Source: an uncultured Collinsella sp.
GTDB taxonomy: Bacteria; Actinomycetota; Coriobacteriia; Coriobacteriales; Coriobacteriaceae
Reading direction: 5' to 3'
NCBI GenBank assembly: GCA_934646815.1
Contig: CAKUEW010000002.1
Coordinates: 186,001 to 250,000 of the forward strand
DNA length: 64,000 nt
Made by a program: the position numbers and the translations under genes. Below the pieces are notes generated by a model. The model had not been told where the DNA came from and made no database searches. It worked only from the letters and a program-made list of their open reading frames with translations. This document shows, piece by piece, positions 17,294-25,640 of this stretch. The stretch's first letter is position 1; each line of letters begins with the position of its first letter.

Positions 17294-17326
17294 CCGGCTG
17301 GGACATAACGTTCCAGCCGGTTTTTT
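17294..17326 (+). terminator. rho-independent terminator after gtrA copy 2
   Basis: Stem CCGGCTGG / CCAGCCGG with an 11-base loop and a TTTTTT tail. Confidence 0.88.
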
Positions 17327-17402
17327 GTTTGCCGAGAGCTTGTTTGCCGGACTGTCCGAGTATGCCGACGAGGATCGCACGAGACGGGCTACAGCGTCGA
17401 AA

Positions 17403-17707
17403 TGGGACGCGCTTTCCGGTTGAGCGCCCTCGGGGAAAGTACGTCCCAGAATAACGCCTCAAAACGGGACACACTTTCCCATAGGCGCCGAAGCGGAAAA
17501 TTCATCCCGGAATCTGGCCCCGGAGTGGGATGCAATTTCCCAACGCAGTCCCAGCGGAAAGTTCATCCCAGAATCAAGCGTCAGAATGGGATGCACTTTC
17601 CCATAGGCGCCGAAACGGAAAATTCATCCCGGAATCGACGCCCAAAACGGGATGCAGTTTCCGGTTGAGCCCTGGTTGGGAAACTCTGTCCCATTCGCAT
17701 CAAAAAA
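17403..17707. repeat. five-unit tandem array of 61-base palindromic units
   Basis: Units start at 17403, 17465, 17526, 17587 and 17648 (62, 61, 61, 61 and about 60 bases). Each begins (T/C)GGGAYGCANTTTCC and, after 15-17 bases, continues GGAAANTTCATCCC, the inverse of its own start, so each unit can form a 13-15-base-pair hairpin. An 11-to-16-base spacer then varies. Units 2 and 4 are the most alike (loops CATAGGCGCCGAARC); units 1 and 5 share GGTTGAGC loops. No spacer-repeat logic or cas genes are present, so it is not CRISPR. Confidence 0.9.
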
Positions 17708-17762
17708 CGGGCGGCCCGGATGCTTGTCCGAGTCGCCCGCTTGGCGTGCAATGTTGAGACTT

Positions 17763-18674
17763 CTAGCCTGTTACGTAATACCAGACCACGTTGTCGCCGT
17801 TAGAAAGAACATAGTTGCTGCAGGCCGTATTGGGCGTCACGCCGTTAACGGAGTACATCCAACCGCTCGTGCCACCGTGCTCCTTCTCGGCCAAGCCACC
17901 AATCGCGGCTACATAGGTGCCGTACGACGAGCCATGCGCATTGATGGAAAGGCCCAAAGCGCACAGAGCATCATAGGGGGTAGCGCCCTCGTTAAAGGTG
18001 AAGGTACCGCCAGAAGACACCGGGTTGCCCACGGCGCTCGACGTAACCGAGACCGTCACCGTAACTTGACCGGTCTGCTGCGAACCGCCTTGGCTACCCG
18101 CAGATGCGCCATTAGAAACAGAAGCTCCGCCGGACGTCGAGCCACCGCCCGCAGAAGCGTCGTCGGAAGCGCCGGACTCATCGGAGGATCCGCCGTTCTG
18201 GGACTCCGATGCATTGCCAGACTTCTTGCCGCCCTTGCCCTCGGACTCCTTCCCTTTCGAACCCTTCTTTGAGTCCTTGTCCGAAGATTCGGACTTGTCC
18301 TTGGAATCAGATTCATCCGAGTCCTTGGAATCGTCGCTCGCATCATCCGAAGCCTTTGAATCCTTGGACCCAGCTTTGACCGAAGTGACGGTCGCGCCAG
18401 ACCCCTCAGCGTCCTTGGCGACGACGCTCTCCCCCGTCACGGCCCGGACGATCCAATCGATGGACCAGGCACCGCTCGCGGAAGGATGAACGAATCCCAG
18501 CGACACGACAATCAGCACAATGCACGCGGCAGACAGAGCGCCAAGCAGCGCCTTGCGCCGAGGGGCGGACGCCGCCGAAGCGGTGCCCTTCTGCTTTACA
18601 TCGTCGAGCTGAATAAACGAGGAGTCGGGCTGTTTGGAGTCGGTACCCTGAGGTTTATTGGACACAACCCTCAC
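17763..18674 (-). CDS. membrane-anchored DUF4430 (transcobalamin C-terminal-like) protein
   Basis: About 303 residues: a short cytoplasmic head, one span (ALLGALSAACIVLIVVSLGFV, about 44-64), a ~120-residue Ser/Asp/Lys/Gly-rich linker, and a C-terminal DUF4430 domain (about 205-303) with FNEGATPYDALCALGL and SGWMYSVNGVTPNTACSNY. This fold is related to the C-terminal domain of intrinsic factor and transcobalamin. The start codon GTG abuts the stop of the upstream giant gene; a second GTG at 18665 has a better AGGTGAGG site and may be the real start. It is the second gene of the riboswitch operon. Corrinoid binding is inferred from fold and regulation. Confidence 0.85.
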   Translation of the reverse strand: MRVVSNKPQGTDSKQPDSSFIQLDDVKQKGTASAASAPRRKALLGALSAACIVLIVVSLGFVHPSASGAWSIDWIVRAVTGESVVAKDAEGSGATVTSVKAGSKDSKASDDASDDSKDSDESDSKDKSESSDKDSKKGSKGKESEGKGGKKSGNASESQNGGSSDESGASDDASAGGGSTSGGASVSNGASAGSQGGSQQTGQVTVTVSVTSSAVGNPVSSGGTFTFNEGATPYDALCALGLSINAHGSSYGTYVAAIGGLAEKEHGGTSGWMYSVNGVTPNTACSNYVLSNGDNVVWYYVTG

Positions 18675-21600
18675 CTACCGACGCTTAGTGAAGACGAACA
18701 CTCCAATGACGGCAAGGCCGATCACGCCAGCCGCAACGCCCACGATGGCAAGCGGGTTGATGCCAGACTCCTGAGCGAGAGCCTCAGCAGACTCCTTGGA
18801 AGCGGTCATGGAGACAGAGCCGGCGTCGGACTTAGAATCGGACTCGTTGGACTTATCGTCCTTCTTATCGGACTTGTCGGAATTCTTCTTGGAGTCCTTA
18901 TCGTCCTCGGTCTCGGTGGTGGTGGTCGTAGTCGAAACCGGTTTTTGACCAGGCGAGACTGCGCCGCCAGACTGCTGGCCATTCGTGCCATTGCCAGTGT
19001 TACTGCCATTGCTGGAGTCGCCCGCGGCACCGTTGGAGCCGCCATTACCGCCGTTGTTATCAGCAGCCTTCTTGACCCACTTGGCATACAGCGTCATATC
19101 GGCAACCACCGGGGCACCAAAGTCATACGCCTCCGTGCAAGCCTCGTCGGTGTACCAGCCAGCAAAGCTATAACCCTCACGCGTCGGATCGGCGGGCCTG
19201 GTGACGGTCGAGCCAGAAGCAGGCGTCTGGTCGCCAATCACAGAGCCACCCCGAACATCGAACTTAACGCGATGGGCCTGGGACTTCACGCAGAAGAGAT
19301 GGCCCGAATCGTTCGTGTAATACAGGTTGCCATACTCATCGCACACCACCGAAGCCATGCAATAGTTGGCATACTCGGAACCGGGGACAAAGACTTCGGT
19401 CGCTTCGGCATCACCCAGCTTGTACATGTACACGCCACCGCCGGTAGAGTAGGGCCAACCCTTGGCACCGTTCAGGGTGAAGTACACGTACGTCTCGCCG
19501 TCATGCGTCGAGACGAGCGGCGTGCTCTTGGACTCAAAGCCAAGCTCTTCGCCTTCGGCCTTCGTAATCTGCTTCACGCTCATATCGGAAAGATCGATGA
19601 TCGAAAGCAGGCCCTTGCCCTTCCAGTCGTTCGTTGTCTTACCGCCAATAAACGCATAGTTGCCACTAAACACAGGCGTCGAAGTCGAGTATGCGGCAAA
19701 CTGAACCTTTGCAGCCTCAGTAATAGAACCATCCGAACCAATGGTCAGCTGGTGCAACGTACCATCATCGCGCGTAACGGCATACACAAAGCCGTCGTGG
19801 ACGACAAGCGCCGAACGGATATTGCCGCCCTCAAGTTTGATAGAACCAACGAGCTTCGACAGATCGGCAGAGTATACGCGCACCTGACCAAAGTCGCCAC
19901 CAACAACATAGTAGCCGTTGACCATAAGTCCACCGGACCAATAGTAACCACCATCGTCAACAGAAGCGCTACCAGCAATGGCACCCGTGTGAATATTGAG
20001 ACGCTTGACGGTACCGTTTTGCACGTCGTTGCCGGACCAATAATCAAGGGTGTTGATATAAACGTAGTCGCCGTCGACGGTCAGCGAAGAAAGATTCTGC
20101 TTGGTGAAAGCGTCGGAGTACCATAGCGTCTCAAGCGTCGTTGCCGAAACAGCCTGCAGATAGCCGCCCGAAAGCGGAATCAGGATAATGCCCTGTGCGA
20201 CAACGGGGCGGCACGTACTATCCATGGAAGAGCCCAGCTCAAGGGATCGCACAACGGAGCCCGTTGCAGGATCAATCTCATTCAGGACAGCATTCCACGT
20301 CTTTCCGCCCCATACTGAAGCGCCCGTAACAAGGTACACCTTTCCGTTCGCGACAATGGGATCGGATGCCGAGGCACTCGCACCAGCCTTCTGCTGATCT
20401 TCGGTCAGAAGGTCAAGTGCCCACGAGGGCGTATCGGTCTTTGTCGTAGGCGTAAGGGCGTCCGTCGCGGAGCTAGAGCCGCCATTTGCAAAGCCGTTCC
20501 AGGACGAGTCGACATCGGGATGCTCGGTCTCGGGATTGGTGGCAGGGGCCGTCGAGGGCTTCTGCGTGCCGTCGCCCTTAACGTAACGGAACTCGACACA
20601 ATCACCGTTCTTGAGATAGTAGCTCGGAGCACCGACGCTCGCATACCCATTGTTCACGTAGAACGACCAATAGCTATACGGTTCGGAGCTCGTCGTGTTA
20701 AGCACGCGGCCATCGGGCAACGTCGCGCTCGTAAGACCCCATGCATTCGCCTCGAGGTTCGTGCAGCCGGTAGCTGTCATAAGTTGCTCGAGCACAGACT
20801 CGGCAGTCGTGTCTTCGTCGGCAGGAAGCGCGACCTCGGTCAAGGGCACCACCGACTGCTCGGTGTAGTTGCCGTCGGCATCGCTCGCCGACACACCTGT
20901 GACCTTTGCCGTGACCGTAATGGTCTTGCCCTCGTTGGGATTATCGAGCCCCGTCGTTCCCTTAACGTTCACCGTTGCGGAGACGTCCAGACCGGCGAGC
21001 ATGGCATAGTCAGAGTTCTCGGGATAGCGCTCAGCATAGCGGGCGAATCGCTCGCTCTTCAGACGGCCGCTGATCGTAACTTTCGTGTTGTACTCAGGCT
21101 GCGTAAACAGAAGATTCTCATGCGAGATCACTCTCGGCTTGCTCGACTTAAGCAAACGATAGGTACTCTCTGTGCTACCGGGGAGCTCGCTGAACACGAA
21201 GCCGTAGTGGCCTGCAGCCTCTTCGGTGGTGTAGCACCAATTAACAGCAGACCCTAGACCGGACCCTTGACCATACACCTTCAGCGGTGCATGAAGGTTT
21301 CCCGTCACATCAGAGACATTCTGCCCGTCAAGAATACCCAGGTAGAACGAAGACTTCGCAAGGCCGAGGTAGAACAGCTCGGCATCCAGCTCGTCCTGGT
21401 CTTGCGGGGCGATTGCGAAGTCGAGGATCTTGCTTGCCGTGACCTCGGCGTTGGACTTGTCGGTCACCGTGAGGGTGATCTTAGTGTTTGCAGCCTCGGC
21501 GCCGGGCAGCGGCTGGTAGACCGTGCCCTTGTAGCCGTTGAACGTGATGTCGTCGGTGCTGGCAGAGTACTTGACCTCGTAATACTTGCCGTCGATCTTG

Positions 21601-24600
21601 AGCGTGCTCGTGCGCGGCATCTGCAGGTCGGCGGTCAGGGCGTCCTTGTCCGCAACCGTTTTGGTGTCGGAGTACGTGATGTTGTCGTAGGTAAAGGCCG
21701 CATCGACCTTCTCCTGCAGCGCCTTCTTGTCGGCCGCGACCTTCTCGGGATCACCCTTGACGGTGAGCTTAAAGTCGTGCGAGCCGGCAAGCTTGATGTC
21801 GCCGCTCGTAACCGTAACCTTGGCAGTCAGCGTCACATCGCGATCGCTTGACGCGCGCGAGACCTTGCCCGTCTTGTCTTCCCAGCTATAGCCAGAAACA
21901 AACAGGCGCTCGGTATCGGAGCTCGTCCATTCAACAGAGAACTTATTCGCAGAACCCGCTTTGTACGGGAGCGTGACATTTTGAGTCACGCCGTCCGCGG
22001 ACTCACCCGTCGCGTAGCCAATCTGCAGGGACTCGGCAGCGCTGTCAAGAAGATCCTGCAGCTTAGCCTCATCCCAGGCAATCTTTACCGTCTTGTTGGG
22101 CTGATAGTGCTCGGTCTTGCCGTCACGCGACAGCTCAAAAATCACCTCGGCGTTGCGCAGACCATCGATGTTATAGCCGCTGTACTCGTTAGGGTCGATG
22201 TAGAAGAACGTCACATCGCCGTTGGTCTTGTCCTGGGCATCGGAGATGCCGACCGTAGCCTTGGCATCCTCAGCCTTAAAGAGCACGCCGCCCTCGGAGA
22301 CCTTAACGTCAACATCATCAAAACCAAGTTCAGCAAGCTGCGCCTTCAGGACATCGTTGACGTTGCCGCCCTTGGCGTTGTAATCGACAGTTATCTGCTT
22401 ATTGGCGTCGGCGAGCTTTTGGGCCGCAGCCTCAAGCGAGCCGGCAGTAATAACGGTGTTGGCGGAGACAAGCTCAACCGTCGAGCTGCCGCTCGTGGCG
22501 ACGGCCTTCAGATACTTGCCCGCTGCAGAAGCCGAGACCGAAGCCGTGGCGCCCGACATGTCAGACAGCAGCGTCCAGTCGGCAGCCGGAGCTTTTGCGT
22601 CGTCGGCCGCATACCAGGTAACGGTCGCCTGCGCGGTGACGTCGATACCGTTGGTAGTCGAACCGTCGGCGCGCTTGGCCTGCACCGTCGCCTTAACGCT
22701 ATCGCCCGAAACCAAATGGCTCGAATCGCTATTAATCTGCGGAGTGGTGATCACACGCAGCAGGCTATACTCCCCCGCCGCGGTAACGCTGTCGGAGGAA
22801 ACCCACTCAACCGTATTGTCGAGAGCGCAAGCGGTAACTTTGAGCTTCTTGCCGACAAGCACGTCCGAGATAGTCAGGCTACCGTCGGTCGTATCGATGC
22901 CGTCGGTGAGCTCGGTCCAGTCGGTGCCGTTCTCGCTCGCGTACCACGCCATGGTGAGCTCGGCGTCGTCGGGCACGTCCTTGGTCGAACCCGACCAGCT
23001 GCCCGGCACCTGCACGCTCGGCGTGATCTTTGAACCCACACTAAGCGTAACGTTCTTGTCGGCGAGCTCGATCCCCGCCAGCTTGTACTGCCCCTTGAGC
23101 GTCACGGGGCCAAGCGGTGCTACGGACTGCGAGCCGCCGTAGGAGCTCTTCTTCTGCGTACTGGCAACGGTGTTTTCGCTCGTCACCTTTACGCGCAGAT
23201 ACTTGCCGGCATAGGCAGCGTCAACGGTATAAGTAGCCTCGGTGGCACCGGGAATATCCTTAAAGTGGCTGTCGTAGCTCGACGAATCATCGGAATACTG
23301 CCACTGATACGTCACATTATCGGTACGGCCGATATAGCCGTAAGTAGAGCCGTCCTTTTTGCGCACCTTGGTCTTGAGCGTATCGCCCACATGCACGCCA
23401 CTGGTGGCGGGAGTGCCCTCAAACTGCACGTCGTAAAGCTCCACCTGGCCCGCAACGGAAACGGGGCCCGCAGCATAATGGGGCGCCTGCTCGCCATAGC
23501 CGCCGTTAGCCTTGGCCACGATGTAGAACCCCTTAAGGGCGGCAGTCACGGTAAGGCTGTTGCCGGTCGCGCCTTCGATAGGCGTGTTGCACGAGCTCGC
23601 GTAGTTCGAAGTTCCCTTGTACCACTGCCACGTAACGTGCGAGTCGTCGGTAACGTCAGTGGAGCCCGCCTTGGTGGTCGCCGTAATCGTAGAGCCGACC
23701 TCGACCTTGCCCGAGGACGGACTCATGGTCACGCTCGTAACGTTAACAGAACCGGTAGCGGCAACAAGAGCACCCGTCGAGTTGGTCAAGCTCGAAGAAC
23801 CGATCTTCGAGGACACCTTGCACTTGAGGTACTTGCCGCCCAAAGCGTCGGTCAGCTCGAGCGTCTCCCCCGTGGCGCCGGCGATATCGGTATAGGCGCC
23901 GCTCTTGGCATCAGAGCACTGCCACTGGAAATTGAGCTTGTCCGCGTCGATAAACGCGCCATACGCGCCGCCCTTCTCCTTGGCGCGGGCCTTAGCGGTA
24001 TCCCCCACCGTGAAGACGCTCGTGTTGTCCTTGGTATTAACGATGGACACGGCCGAAATCTCGACCGCGCCGGCCTGCTTGACCTTGCTGGAAGTGGTCT
24101 TGTTTACCGTATTAACGCCAGCAGTGGCCTCGACCTTGATGTACTTGCCCTCAAGGTCATCAGTCACCGTGAGCGTAGCGCCCGTCTCGCCCTCGATCTT
24201 GGTGAAGCCGGAATACTGAGAGGCTGATGCGGACCAGGTGTAGGTTACCTTGGCATCGGCAGGGGCCTGCTGTGAATAGCTTATGTACGGAGTCGCCGTA
24301 AGGGTGTCGCCTATGCTTGGCGCATCGCTGCTCAGCTTGACGCTGCTAAGCTCCATCTGGCCAGCGCCCAGCACAGGGCCGGGAATGTAATTGGCGTTGA
24401 TGCCCGAGCCGTACGAAACGGAGGGACCGTAGTAGTCCTTGCCATCCGCCGTCACCTTGCAAATGAAATACTTGCCCTCCATTGCGGCGGTGACGGTAAG
24501 GGACTGCTCGTGGCCCACGACCTCGGTGTAGTCGGCGACGTCGCCGCTGGACCTGGTCGTTCCGGCAAGCCAAGTGTAAGTCCAGGTGCCGGGGTTGGCG

Positions 24601-25172
24601 ACAGACTCAGTCGAAGTGCCGTACCAGTCGTCCTCGACCTCGTCGTACATATTGGCCCAAAGCGTATCGCCCGCGTTGAGTGCGCCGGACTTCCACTGAT
24701 AAGAAGAGGCATTGTCCTTATCCTTGATGTCCTGGATGTAGACCTTAGCTTCGCTGGAAAGCGTCGTGGCGGATGCGGCGGCCTTTGTCTCGCCCTGCTC
24801 CGAAGCGACGACGGGCGTCGCAGCAGAGCTCTCGGATTCGGCCGCATCGCCCGGGGCAGCAGAATCGCTCTTCGCGGCGCCCTCAGCCGCACCCTGATCG
24901 GCAGCGGTGTTACCGGCAGTGTCCGTCGCGACACCGTTCGCGCCGGCATCGACAGCAGCGCCGTCGCCACCTGCCGCACCCTCGCCAGCCGTCGCAGCAG
25001 CCACGGCGTCGGCAATGCCTTCGGCGCCCTCGGCCCACATCTGAGCCGGCGTCGTGCCAAACGCCATGGCAAAGGCTAGGAACGCCACCAGGCCGCGCTT
25101 GGCTACGCCACGCGCAATCGCCCCATGGCGACGCCACGAGGCGCGCTGGCGCTCGTCCTCAAACATATCCAT
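18675..25172 (-). CDS. giant Ig-repeat surface protein with DUF4430, beta-propeller and InlB-type repeat
   Basis: About 2,165 residues. The signal peptide lies about 20-45 (VAFLAFAMAFGTTPAQMWA). About seven or eight Ig-like repeats span ~150-910, each ending like LEGKYIKVEATA and containing TYTW or FQWQ. Cadherin/Big-like modules follow. A DUF4430-like domain lies at ~1430-1530 (ESVLEQLMTATGC, SYWSFYVNNGYASVG), a PQQ-like beta-propeller at ~1600-1960, and a Listeria-Bacteroides (InlB B) repeat at ~1966-2034 (REGYSFAGWYTDEACTEAYD). Then comes a Ser/Asn/Lys linker and a final span NPLAIVGVAAGVIGLAVIGV with FTKRR. No LPXTG is seen, so anchoring is by the membrane span. ATG at 25172 has AGGAG at five bases; an alternative ATG 27 codons earlier also has a purine-rich site. 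Confidence 0.88.
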   Translation of the reverse strand: MDMFEDERQRASWRRHGAIARGVAKRGLVAFLAFAMAFGTTPAQMWAEGAEGIADAVAAATAGEGAAGGDGAAVDAGANGVATDTAGNTAADQGAAEGAAKSDSAAPGDAAESESSAATPVVASEQGETKAAASATTLSSEAKVYIQDIKDKDNASSYQWKSGALNAGDTLWANMYDEVEDDWYGTSTESVANPGTWTYTWLAGTTRSSGDVADYTEVVGHEQSLTVTAAMEGKYFICKVTADGKDYYGPSVSYGSGINANYIPGPVLGAGQMELSSVKLSSDAPSIGDTLTATPYISYSQQAPADAKVTYTWSASASQYSGFTKIEGETGATLTVTDDLEGKYIKVEATAGVNTVNKTTSSKVKQAGAVEISAVSIVNTKDNTSVFTVGDTAKARAKEKGGAYGAFIDADKLNFQWQCSDAKSGAYTDIAGATGETLELTDALGGKYLKCKVSSKIGSSSLTNSTGALVAATGSVNVTSVTMSPSSGKVEVGSTITATTKAGSTDVTDDSHVTWQWYKGTSNYASSCNTPIEGATGNSLTVTAALKGFYIVAKANGGYGEQAPHYAAGPVSVAGQVELYDVQFEGTPATSGVHVGDTLKTKVRKKDGSTYGYIGRTDNVTYQWQYSDDSSSYDSHFKDIPGATEATYTVDAAYAGKYLRVKVTSENTVASTQKKSSYGGSQSVAPLGPVTLKGQYKLAGIELADKNVTLSVGSKITPSVQVPGSWSGSTKDVPDDAELTMAWYASENGTDWTELTDGIDTTDGSLTISDVLVGKKLKVTACALDNTVEWVSSDSVTAAGEYSLLRVITTPQINSDSSHLVSGDSVKATVQAKRADGSTTNGIDVTAQATVTWYAADDAKAPAADWTLLSDMSGATASVSASAAGKYLKAVATSGSSTVELVSANTVITAGSLEAAAQKLADANKQITVDYNAKGGNVNDVLKAQLAELGFDDVDVKVSEGGVLFKAEDAKATVGISDAQDKTNGDVTFFYIDPNEYSGYNIDGLRNAEVIFELSRDGKTEHYQPNKTVKIAWDEAKLQDLLDSAAESLQIGYATGESADGVTQNVTLPYKAGSANKFSVEWTSSDTERLFVSGYSWEDKTGKVSRASSDRDVTLTAKVTVTSGDIKLAGSHDFKLTVKGDPEKVAADKKALQEKVDAAFTYDNITYSDTKTVADKDALTADLQMPRTSTLKIDGKYYEVKYSASTDDITFNGYKGTVYQPLPGAEAANTKITLTVTDKSNAEVTASKILDFAIAPQDQDELDAELFYLGLAKSSFYLGILDGQNVSDVTGNLHAPLKVYGQGSGLGSAVNWCYTTEEAAGHYGFVFSELPGSTESTYRLLKSSKPRVISHENLLFTQPEYNTKVTISGRLKSERFARYAERYPENSDYAMLAGLDVSATVNVKGTTGLDNPNEGKTITVTAKVTGVSASDADGNYTEQSVVPLTEVALPADEDTTAESVLEQLMTATGCTNLEANAWGLTSATLPDGRVLNTTSSEPYSYWSFYVNNGYASVGAPSYYLKNGDCVEFRYVKGDGTQKPSTAPATNPETEHPDVDSSWNGFANGGSSSATDALTPTTKTDTPSWALDLLTEDQQKAGASASASDPIVANGKVYLVTGASVWGGKTWNAVLNEIDPATGSVVRSLELGSSMDSTCRPVVAQGIILIPLSGGYLQAVSATTLETLWYSDAFTKQNLSSLTVDGDYVYINTLDYWSGNDVQNGTVKRLNIHTGAIAGSASVDDGGYYWSGGLMVNGYYVVGGDFGQVRVYSADLSKLVGSIKLEGGNIRSALVVHDGFVYAVTRDDGTLHQLTIGSDGSITEAAKVQFAAYSTSTPVFSGNYAFIGGKTTNDWKGKGLLSIIDLSDMSVKQITKAEGEELGFESKSTPLVSTHDGETYVYFTLNGAKGWPYSTGGGVYMYKLGDAEATEVFVPGSEYANYCMASVVCDEYGNLYYTNDSGHLFCVKSQAHRVKFDVRGGSVIGDQTPASGSTVTRPADPTREGYSFAGWYTDEACTEAYDFGAPVVADMTLYAKWVKKAADNNGGNGGSNGAAGDSSNGSNTGNGTNGQQSGGAVSPGQKPVSTTTTTTETEDDKDSKKNSDKSDKKDDKSNESDSKSDAGSVSMTASKESAEALAQESGINPLAIVGVAAGVIGLAVIGVFVFTKRR

Positions 25173-25317
25173 TTGTCTCCTATTGTCTGCACTTGGAGCG
25201 TTGCCCAGCGGATGCCCCACGTCATCGCGCACATTGCGCTCGAGTACCCCCATCGGGGTCCCCCTTCCCTCCAGAGCCCAACGCGTACCGGCGGCATGCG
25301 CCGCGGCCGCGTGCAAG

Positions 25318-25485
25318 ATGGGAGGCGATCCGACTTAACCTTACCGGCCCGGGCGCGCCGTCCGATCTGCGACGCGAGTGCCCCGTGCCAAAGGAATTAC
25401 GGTTACTGGTACAGCCGGGGACTTGCACCCCGATTCTCCCAAACGCACAGGAAAACCGCGCATTCGTGCGTCTCCGCACCACCAT
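25318..25485 (-). promoter_or_regulatory. cobalamin riboswitch
   Basis: On the minus strand the leader shows the ordered hallmarks of the B12 aptamer: GGGAGAATCGGGGTGCAAGT (P3/P4 entry), CCCCGGCTGTACC, GTAACCGT (cf. GCAACTGT) and, nearer the gene, GGTAAGGTTAAGTCGGATCG then CCTCCC, matching the 3' box AAGTC-GGA-x-CC. It lies about 145 bases before the giant surface gene. Binding of a cobalamin would be expected to repress translation or transcription of the operon. Boundaries are approximate. Confidence 0.85.
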
Positions 25486-25496
25486 CTAGGCCATCG

Positions 25497-25525
25497 ATTA
25501 TTACCGTCGATATGGTATCACGCAA
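25497..25525 (-). promoter_or_regulatory. promoter of the riboswitch operon
   Basis: Minus-strand -35 TTGCGT (25525-25520) and -10 AATAAT (25502-25497) with 17 bases between. Transcription would start just before the aptamer. Confidence 0.6.
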
Positions 25526-25607
25526 AAGGGCCCCGCACACAGGCGAAGCCCAAGGTAAAAGCTATGGTTTGCGATAGGAAAGGACGAGGAAGGAGGGCTA
25601 CGCAAAA

Positions 25608-25640
25608 TGATCTGTTTTCCTCCGTCCCCGTGGGATCACT
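25608..25640 (-). repeat. TGATCC-GGACGGAGG repeat behind the ABC1 kinase gene
   Basis: On the minus strand TGATCCCACGGGGACGGAGG with the following AAAACAGATCA begins within the stop codon region of the kinase gene. The same motif, with an added inverted copy, follows another gene at 40489-40560. Confidence 0.6.

Noticed and set aside
17403..17707. CRISPR array
   Set aside because: Units are self-complementary throughout, spacers are short and partly similar, and no cas genes are near.
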